Below are positions 58,220-64,000 of a DNA stretch of 64,000 bases, in pieces; position 1 is the first letter of the stretch; each line of letters begins with the position of its first letter. This DNA comes from Galeruca laticollis (Eukaryota; Arthropoda; Insecta; Coleoptera; Chrysomelidae). The notes beneath the pieces were generated by a model. That model searched no databases, was not told the origin of the DNA, and saw only the letters and a program-made list of their open reading frames with translations. Position numbers and translations under genes: made by a program. The stretch covers positions 50,894,951-50,958,950 of the forward strand of contig OY998178.1 of NCBI GenBank assembly GCA_963921935.1, written 5' to 3'.

Positions 58220-58500
58220 GATTTTAACTGTTCATTTATATCCCTTGGGTCTAACATAGTTTCTAACATGTGAGACTAAAGTGACCACTTTAGTCTCGAG
58301 ATTGCAAAAATTATTTCATTGATAGCGTACTATGACGTCACTTTTCCTCCCTAGGGAGGGAAAGTATGAGTTTCCTCCCTGATTTGAGGGAGGAAAGTAT
58401 GTACTTTCTATAGGAGTAGGAGGAAAAATTTTTGTTCTCTGAGACGAAAAATATTTTCCTCTCGGCGGAAGGAAAACTACCATTTTCCTCCCTTTTTTAG
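57903..58500. repeat. Cluster of CCTCCC/GGGAGG palindromes
   Basis: Near-perfect palindromes occur: CTTTTCCTCCC-GA-GGGAGG... (57922-57945, 11-bp arms), CTTTTCCTCCC-TA-GGGAGGGAAAG... (58341-58364, one mismatch) and TTTCCTCCCT-GATTTG-AGGGAGG... (58371-58396). Further unpaired copies lie to 58500. The same motifs occur at 52470-52560, adjacent before the Tc1 insertion. They could be subterminal binding sites of an unknown element. Confidence 0.6.
58065..58195 (+). repeat. Four tandem 34-bp repeats
   Basis: Units start at 58065, 58099, 58133 and 58167 with consensus ACTTGGCTGGGCATCGAGG then ATGGACTTTTAAAAT; the spacing is exactly 34 bp each time. The last unit is partial and most diverged. Confidence 0.85.
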
Positions 58501-59700
58501 GTGTCGATAATGAAGTTTTCTAGTAAGGTAGTAGAAAAAATCAACATAATAAATCAATTCCATCATTTTGTATAGCCATTGGTTATATTAAAAGTGGAAA
58601 ACAACATTTATTGATATTATTTTGACATTTGAGAGCTCAATTCTTTTTTAAATACTATATGAGGAGATTCTCATAAACTGACACTCGTGTTTTTGCTGTT
58701 ATTTTATAACAACACGATTTCTGTCGAAAGATATTTTCATATTTATATGTGAATATACCTCTTACATTCATTAAACTTACTAATACGTTGATTCAGATAT
58801 CAAACTTAACAAAGCAATAGTATAAAAATATAAATAATATAATAATCTTTTTTACATTAATATTTAATATATACACTGGCCTGGTGACAATTCTAACTGT
58901 ACAATTTTAAAATAATAATAGTATTGAACTAATTTAAGACAATCATAATAAAAAAAATATTCTCAGACATTTCCTAAAATATTCGACATTATTTATAAAT
59001 CCTTATCCGGATATTTAGAAAGAAGAACAAAGCTAACTTTCAGAAGAGGAAATTTCATTGATGCTATCTATGTATCTTGAGATATAGAATCATAATCATT
59101 ACCGACAAACACAGAAACTATTTTTTTATATATATAGAGTTTTGTTCGTAGGGACTCAAATTTCCAAATAAAATTAAAATCAAGAATTTGTTCCCTTTGA
59201 AGGCCTCAATTTTTAGTCGTCAAGTTATTTCAATTGAACAGTAATTTGACCTATAACCTTACTCTTATACACGAAAAGTGCAAAAGCACTTAGCATATAA
59301 TAGAAATATTTCCAATTAAGATCAACGTATTAACTTTATATTTTTTTATAGATAGCTACTTTATAGAAGTGTATTCCATGAGGTTATTCCGTACCTACAT
59401 GGAAAACAAATCATTTTCCAAAACCACGATTGCTTTAAAAAATAATAGGACTATAATAGGAAGCTTCAAGAAATGATTTTTAAAATTAACTTAAAATTCT
59501 TTATATTTTGAAGTGAAACTTGAAATGTATTTTTATATATCAAAATTTTTTTTAGTTTCTGGGTTTTTGTGGGATCGAATAGAATAATAATTTCATTATC
59601 TATATATCACTGTATGGTATGTATTTGAAAAAACTGTTGCTCTATTTACTGGCGCTCATAAAATACAGTCCCAATTGAATAATGGTACAATCACAAATGC
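58501..59700. other. Non-coding flank, probably includes nuclear receptor 3' UTR
   Basis: AT-rich, no protein-like frames. The part next to 59700 should be the reverse-strand 3' UTR of the knirps-family gene. An AAGGTAGTAGAAAAAA block at 58527 is the reverse complement of a TTTTTTCTACTACCTT block at 52570. Confidence 0.5.
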
Positions 59701-60561
59701 TCAATTACTAACATCTGTCACTGGCCTATCTAAAGTCAAATCCAAGGGCATCGACTTCGAAGGCTCGTCAATACCTACATCTATATTAAGTTCCTGATCG
59801 TCATCAGATTGATTAGAATGATTCGATAACGAAACGGCACTTTGAGATTTGACAGAAAGATCAATGGGTTGATCTTGATCCGGCGCTGGTGCCGCGATTG
59901 GAGGGGGAGCCCTCCATACATCTTTCCAAGCTGTAGGATCTCCGAGTCCTTGAAGTGGCGGTAACCACTTAGGAACAACGCCGCTTGGCGAAACCGAAGG
60001 CAAAGACGCAGGTGAAACAGAAGGCACATTATTTAAGGAACTACTAACGATTTTTTTCCTTGCGAAAAATTCAGAGTCACTTGAAGGAGACGGAAGTTTT
60101 TTAGAAGCATAAAAGTCCCGGTCACTCGTAGGTGATGCTGATGATTTAAGAAAACTGAGTGCACTGTTGGAACGAAGATCATCTTCTGGATCTGCAGATG
60201 ATGCACCGCTATCGGATTCCGAAGACTTTCCAGTGTCTCTCGTCATATGTTGAGTTGTTAAGGCGTGGTTTCGGAAAAGTGGAGACAGATACGGATGAGG
60301 CCGCAGCATATTCGTTGCCGCAGCCATATTCGGAACTCCTTGTTGTTGCTGTTGCTGTTGTTCTTGTAGTAAACAATGTATTTTGAACCAGTTTGAACGC
60401 CTGCCATAACGAGACCCACTTTTTGACATACCTACTAACAAGCATTTTCGAAGTCGACAGGCTTTGCAAGCTGTGCGGTTTTTCTTGTTGATAACACACT
60501 GACCGTTGTTTTTGCATTCTGATATGGAGCTGATGTTATTGTAAGTTCTGCCGAAGAATGA
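59701..60561 (-). CDS. Knirps-family nuclear receptor (NR0A: kni/knrl/eg), last exon
   Basis: The exon starts at 60561 after acceptor TTTTGTTTCAG and runs 286 codons to a stop at 59701. It opens SFFGRTYNNISSISECKNNG: the end of the P-box helix after CEGCK, then the second zinc finger (Cys at exon residues 16, 22, 32, 35: C-x5-C-x9-C-x2-C), then RLRKCLLVGMSKSGSRYGRR and SNWFKIHCLLQE, the knirps-box. A poly-Gln run and Ser/Pro-rich segments follow. PIDLSVK (about 59850-59870) matches the P-x-DLS motif that recruits the corepressor CtBP; PLDLTL near 59735 is a second similar motif. No ligand-binding domain is present, as is normal for this family of short-range repressors. The exon with the first zinc finger is not in the window, so it lies beyond 64000 or was missed. 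Text KCLLVGMSKSGSRYG favours an eagle/knrl-like over a dipteran Knirps form; the paralogue is unresolved. Confidence 0.92.
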   Translation of the reverse strand, partial: SFFGRTYNNISSISECKNNGQCVINKKNRTACKACRLRKCLLVGMSKSGSRYGRRSNWFKIHCLLQEQQQQQQQGVPNMAAATNMLRPHPYLSPLFRNHALTTQHMTRDTGKSSESDSGASSADPEDDLRSNSALSFLKSSASPTSDRDFYASKKLPSPSSDSEFFARKKIVSSSLNNVPSVSPASLPSVSPSGVVPKWLPPLQGLGDPTAWKDVWRAPPPIAAPAPDQDQPIDLSVKSQSAVSLSNHSNQSDDDQELNIDVGIDEPSKSMPLDLTLDRPVTDVSN

Positions 60562-60942
60562 CTGAAACAAAAGAAAATTGATAAGTGAAGTTAATATAAC
60601 AGATGATAAAGGATATTTTTTTCACATAACTAAATTCTTCTGAAGAAACTATCTATACCAATTAATTATGTAGTTTCTCTTACACATCACCAGCCAAACC
60701 AACAAACCAAAAATGTTTTTATATACGAATAGGGGGCGATTTCATTCAAATTTTATATATGTATAGGTACATAGAATACCAGGAAAACTATATCTTATGA
60801 TTTTTACAATTATCGCTTAAGAAGATAGTTTAAAAGTGGAGAACTCCCTAAATTTATCTGTTCATTGACGACTTCATATTGTGGGTTTCTTAAGTGTCTT
60901 CTAATTTACAATTCTTCAAGGATATCCAGGTCTTCTTTCTTA

Positions 60943-61681
60943 TCACAAAAATGTAGTATTCCTAGTTCTGTGTTTTGTGTTAGGTGTCAATGGATGACTG
61001 GTGTCAAGTAGATGTTTTGCGTGGTGGGATTTATCTGGTTGTTTTAATCTATATGCTCGTAAGTCTTCACTGTATCGGATTTCAAAATTTCTAAGGGTTT
61101 GACCCAGGTATACAGCATTACATTCTGGACATTTAAGTTTATAAATACCAAACTTCATTAATGGGGATATTTTTCTTTTTATATTTAATAATTTTGTACT
61201 CACGTTACTTTCTGTTTTAAAAGAAATTGTTGTATTTGTTGCTAAAGATATAATCTTCGAAATATTATTAGAAATATTTCCTGCATATGTGATGGTTTTA
61301 GTCTTCAGTTTGTTTAGGAAATATTAGTTATAATGCCACTTTGCCCTCTTTTTTATTAATTAGTTTATTTATCATTTGTAATGGATAACCGTTGGATGTT
61401 GCTATTGGTTCAATTGTTTTGATTTCTCTATCAAAATTACATTTGTTCATAGAAAATGTAAATGCTCTAAATATCATTGAATTATATGCTGCCAGTTTGT
61501 GTGACATGGGATGATTGGAACTATATGGAATAGTTACATCAGTGTGTGTTGGTTTTCTGGAAATTGAATAATCATTAGCAACAAATAGAACTATTTCTTT
61601 TGAAACAGAAAGTAACGTGAGTACAAAATTGTTAAATGTAAAAACAACAATATACCCAATAAAGGAGTCTGGTATATACAA
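60943..61681 (-). pseudogene. PLE RT C-terminus and GIY-YIG endonuclease, reverse arm
   Basis: 61681-61328 gives the RT-to-endonuclease connector (YSISRKPTHTDVTIPYSSNH, PMSHKLAAYNSMIFRAFTFS), diagnostic of Penelope-like elements. 61203-60943 gives the nuclease: GIYKLKCPECNAVYLGQTLR with the CCHH-type Cys pair, then FEIRYSEDLRAYR (catalytic Arg; the usual EH pair reads ED) and SHHAKHLLDTSH. PLE nucleases nick target DNA to prime reverse transcription. The catalytic RT palm is missing and the two blocks are in different frames. Confidence 0.85.
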
Positions 61682-61983
61682 ACTTAAATGTCCAGAATGT
61701 AATGCTGTATATTTGGGTCAAACACTTATAAATTTTGAAATCCGATACAGTGAACATTTACGAGCATACAGATTCAAACAACCATATGAATCCCACTACG
61801 CAAAACATCTACTTGACACCAATCACAGAACTAGAAGTACTACATATTTGTGATAAGAAACAAGAACTGGATTTCCTTGAAGAACTGGAAATTAGAAGAC
61901 ACTTAAGAAACCCACAATATGAAGTCGTCAATGAACAGATAAATTTAGGGAGTTCTCCACTTTCAAACTGTCTTCTTAAGTGA
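61617..61983 (+). pseudogene. PLE GIY-YIG endonuclease, forward arm
   Basis: The frame 61617-61853 encodes ESGIYKLKCPECNAVYLGQT, FEIRYSEHLRAYRFKQP and SHYAKHLLDTNH, with GIY, YLG and R..EH motifs intact. An overlapping frame (61735-61983) continues EVLHICDKKQELDFLEELEI and RRHLRNPQYEVVNEQINLGS, the C-terminal end, implying one frameshift. It is an inverted copy of 60943-61203 and keeps a better active-site motif than that arm. Confidence 0.82.
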
Positions 61984-62018
61984 TAATTGTAAAGATTAGC
62001 AGATATAGTTTTCCTGGT

Positions 62019-62529
62019 TATAGAGGAGAGTGTTGTACCTTGGAACACTTTTCAGTTTACACATTATTTTAAGAAGTTTTCTTAAAGATAATGGAACCAT
62101 TTATTTTTTGCCCTACAGCACAAATATTTTGTTTATATTTTATACAACATCTAAAAGTCCAACTTAAAAACAGTTCTCTACAGGGTGTTAAGTATATGCT
62201 GACTACGACAATTCAAAGGTACACTTCCATCGTGTAACTCTGAAAAGGCCGTCATGTACCTTTGAACATTACTTAAATCATTACCTATATTATGATTGTT
62301 TAAGAATGTGTTGTTTATAGCCATTAATGTAACGAGATTATTATGCGATTTAGAATTTGTATAGTTATATATAATAGTCGAGGATATCAATGTCCGAGAC
62401 GGTGTTAAAACAGTTATAATCAAGTTACATTCAAAGCTTTATCGTATCAATGACAACGGCGATACGAAAATACAAACAAAACGGTTTTATGTCATTAATT
62501 TATCATTTCAAATAGTAATCTTTAAAATC
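62019..62529. other. Non-coding stretch upstream of recombinase
   Basis: Likely 5' flank of the Crypton-like element. No gene or clear terminal structure was recognised. Confidence 0.45.
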
Positions 62530-63618
62530 ATGCAAGATTTCGATATTCCTGACGATATATTAGCTGCAGCCAACACTATAAGATTGAACTTGCTTCCGGA
62601 CAAATCTAAAATACATTATGAAAAAGAATATCGGTAGTTTTGTGAGTGGCGAAACAAAGTACATGTTCAAGGTGCAGAAGAAATTGTACTGCTGGCATAT
62701 TTCGCGAAACTCTCTGAGGAATATTCTGCTTCATCCTAATGGCCGAAATATTCCATGTTACGAGCGACTTTAGAACTGAAGGAAAGAGTAGAAATCGATG
62801 AATACGGTGCCTTAATACGTTTCATCAAGAAGAAAAACGTTGGATACAGAGCAAAAAAATCAAAAGAATTTGCAAGAGAACAAGTCAACGAATTTGTGAG
62901 TCCTGCCCCAGACGAGGAGTTTTTAATGATGGAAGTGGCTTTTTTGATTGGCATCGGAGAAGCCTGTCGAACTAATGAATTAGTGAAGATGACAACGAAA
63001 TATGTTGAAGTTTTAGAAGACAAGCTGATTGTTACTATTCCCGACTCAAAAACCCACAAGAAACGAATTTTTGCTGCGGTATCTGACGGTGAAGTAAATA
63101 CTGTGCTTTTATTTAAAAAGTACGCAATTTTAAGGCCAGTCCATGTTACTCACCAAAAATTGTTTGTATCGTATAGAAAGGGAAAATGTACGGTGCAGCC
63201 CTGCGGAATTCATTTCTTCTCCAAAATACCTCAAAAGATAGCTGAGTATCTCTCACTTGAAAATCCCAATATGTATACTGGTCACTGCGTTAGAAGATAT
63301 TCGGCATATTTTCTTGTGAATGCCGGAGGAGATATATTAGACCTACAAGAACTTGGTGGATGGGAATCGGCAAAGATTGATAGAGGGCATTTGGAAGAAA
63401 GTGTGACAAAAAAAGTATCCATTGCTCACAAAATTCAAATCGGCGATGTTTTTGGCAGTGGATTAAGCATGAAACCGCATGAAATCGAAAGTAGAGCTGG
63501 TTCGGTCACTAATCAATCTTCAGAGGATATAACTATGGTGTTTGACGCTAAAGGCAAAGGTGAATCCATCAAATTTGAAAACTGTCAAAATATGGTTTTA
63601 CTTGTTCATGAAAACTAG
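62530..63618 (+). pseudogene. Crypton-like tyrosine recombinase, inactivated
   Basis: ATG at 62530 opens MQDFDIPDDILAAANTIRLN. The frame reaches 63618 but is broken by TAG (62635-62637, after EKEYR) and TAA (62737-62739, after YSASS). The N-terminal SAM-like core-binding part is followed by the catalytic domain: IGIGEACRTNELVKM (box I Arg), VTIPDSKTHKKR (beta-hairpin), TGHCVRRYSAYFLVNAGGD (box II His-x-x-Arg) and LGGWESAKIDRGHLEES, where the attacking Tyr (usually GYIEES) is His. Tyrosine recombinases of Cryptons cut and rejoin DNA through a covalent phosphotyrosine bond, so this copy cannot. The family is highly repeated in insect genomes. The C-terminal tail (63450-63618) is Ser/acidic with no known function. 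It lies in the intron or upstream region of the nuclear receptor, antisense to it. Confidence 0.8.
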
Positions 63619-64000
63619 TTCAAATATTATTTAGTATCTAACGTATTATGGTTTAGTAACTAACGTTTTTAATTATGGTTATTAATGTATTATGAGTAAC
63701 TAATGTTTTATGTAAGTTTTGGTACGTTTATGATGTTAATAATTACTAATAAAGATTTGATATAAAAATGTCTTAATCGTCAATGATACAATAAAACAAA
63801 TTAACATTCAGATTGTTACAAAATGCAAGTGAACAAATTCATACTATTGGGTATATAATATTAGGAACAATTTTACAATAATTTATCAAGTACCGGCATC
63901 TTATAAAAAGCTCGTTTTGACACTTGTAGAGATTTCAATGAACCAAGGACATCTTCCCAAGGACATCTGGTTTCTCTGGCCAGCTCCATGATTTAAGTAA
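63619..64000. other. Non-coding right edge
   Basis: AT-rich 3' flank of the recombinase, with several TTATG.TAACTAA.GTTTT-type short direct repeats at 63640-63710. A 39-codon reverse frame at about 63870-63990 (MELARETRCPWEDVLG) is too short to call. Confidence 0.45.

Larger units (their letters stand above)
60782..62018. mobile_element. PLE inverted duplication in presumed intron
   Basis: Reverse arm 60782 to about 61615 plus further upstream PLE text to 61681; forward arm about 61615-62018. Both arms end at the same point (GTTTTCCTGGT) and share the GIY-YIG region. The junction near 61615 places two copies of GTGAGTACAAAATT-like text close together. No target duplication was found at the ends, unlike the other foldbacks. 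It lies 220 bp upstream of the knirps-family exon acceptor, on the intron side. Confidence 0.7.

Noticed and set aside
63870..63990. 39-codon reverse frame starting MELARETRCPWEDVLG
   Set aside because: Protein-like composition but too short and at the window edge; no splice sites or homology recognised.

Overview
The window looks like AT-rich insect nuclear DNA, most likely from a species with a large, transposon-laden genome. A beetle is my guess from the mix of element families, but the order is not proven. Evidence for an insect: a knirps-family nuclear-receptor exon near the right end, GT-AG introns, and PIF/Harbinger, hAT, piggyBac, Tc1, pogo, P-like, Crypton-like, RTE, Jockey-like and Penelope-like elements. 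I see no tRNA, rRNA, CRISPR array or bacterial-type operon.

Layout. 1-2.15 kb: reverse-strand RTE retrotransposon fragment carrying a small insertion. 3.3-3.6 kb: Penelope-like (PLE) 3' end. 3.70-6.96 kb: a nearly intact PIF/Harbinger transposon with its two convergent genes (DDE transposase and MADF protein). 7.6-9.96 kb: hAT transposase relic. 10.8-18.5 kb: LINE 'B', split in its 5' part by a nearly intact LINE 'A' (11288-14518) with an 11-bp target duplication. 20.3-22.0 kb: intron-containing Tc1/IS630-type transposase relic. 23.5-25.0 kb: a decayed copy of an uncharacterised repeated gene family. 27.08-31.41 kb: pogo-like element carrying a THAP-encoding, P-like element, which itself carries a PLE foldback. 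32.0-33.0 kb: second hAT relic. 34.4-37.5 kb: uncharacterised ORF, a LINE bracketed by AT microsatellites, a large foldback and a Jockey fragment. 39-42.8 kb: more LINE relics and an integrase-like scrap. 42.8-47.0 kb: a pair of diverged inverted repeats around a piggyBac relic that contains a 1.26-kb PLE foldback. 48.2-52 kb: a roughly 130-bp tandem repeat array split by a deletion derivative of LINE B. 52.6-57.4 kb: Tc1 element with a whole RTE inserted at its start codon. 57.6-58.5 kb: a possible small spliced gene with 34-bp repeats and purine-rich palindromes. 59.70-60.56 kb: the knirps-family last exon, the only clear host gene. 60.8-62.0 kb: PLE inverted duplication in what is probably its upstream intron. 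62.5-63.6 kb: Crypton-like tyrosine recombinase with a lost catalytic tyrosine.

The genes do not form a pathway. The coherent story is serial nesting, readable because several insertions keep exact target-site duplications. The most unusual recurring pattern is PLE: three separate insertions are head-to-head foldbacks flanked by 10-12 bp duplications, and several PLE ends carry hammerhead-ribozyme-like cores. The best candidates for something undescribed are these foldbacks, the THAP/P-like element with 8-bp duplication, the 34-bp-repeat mini-gene with clustered CCTCCC/GGGAGG palindromes, and two uncharacterised repeated protein families (23.5 and 34.4 kb).
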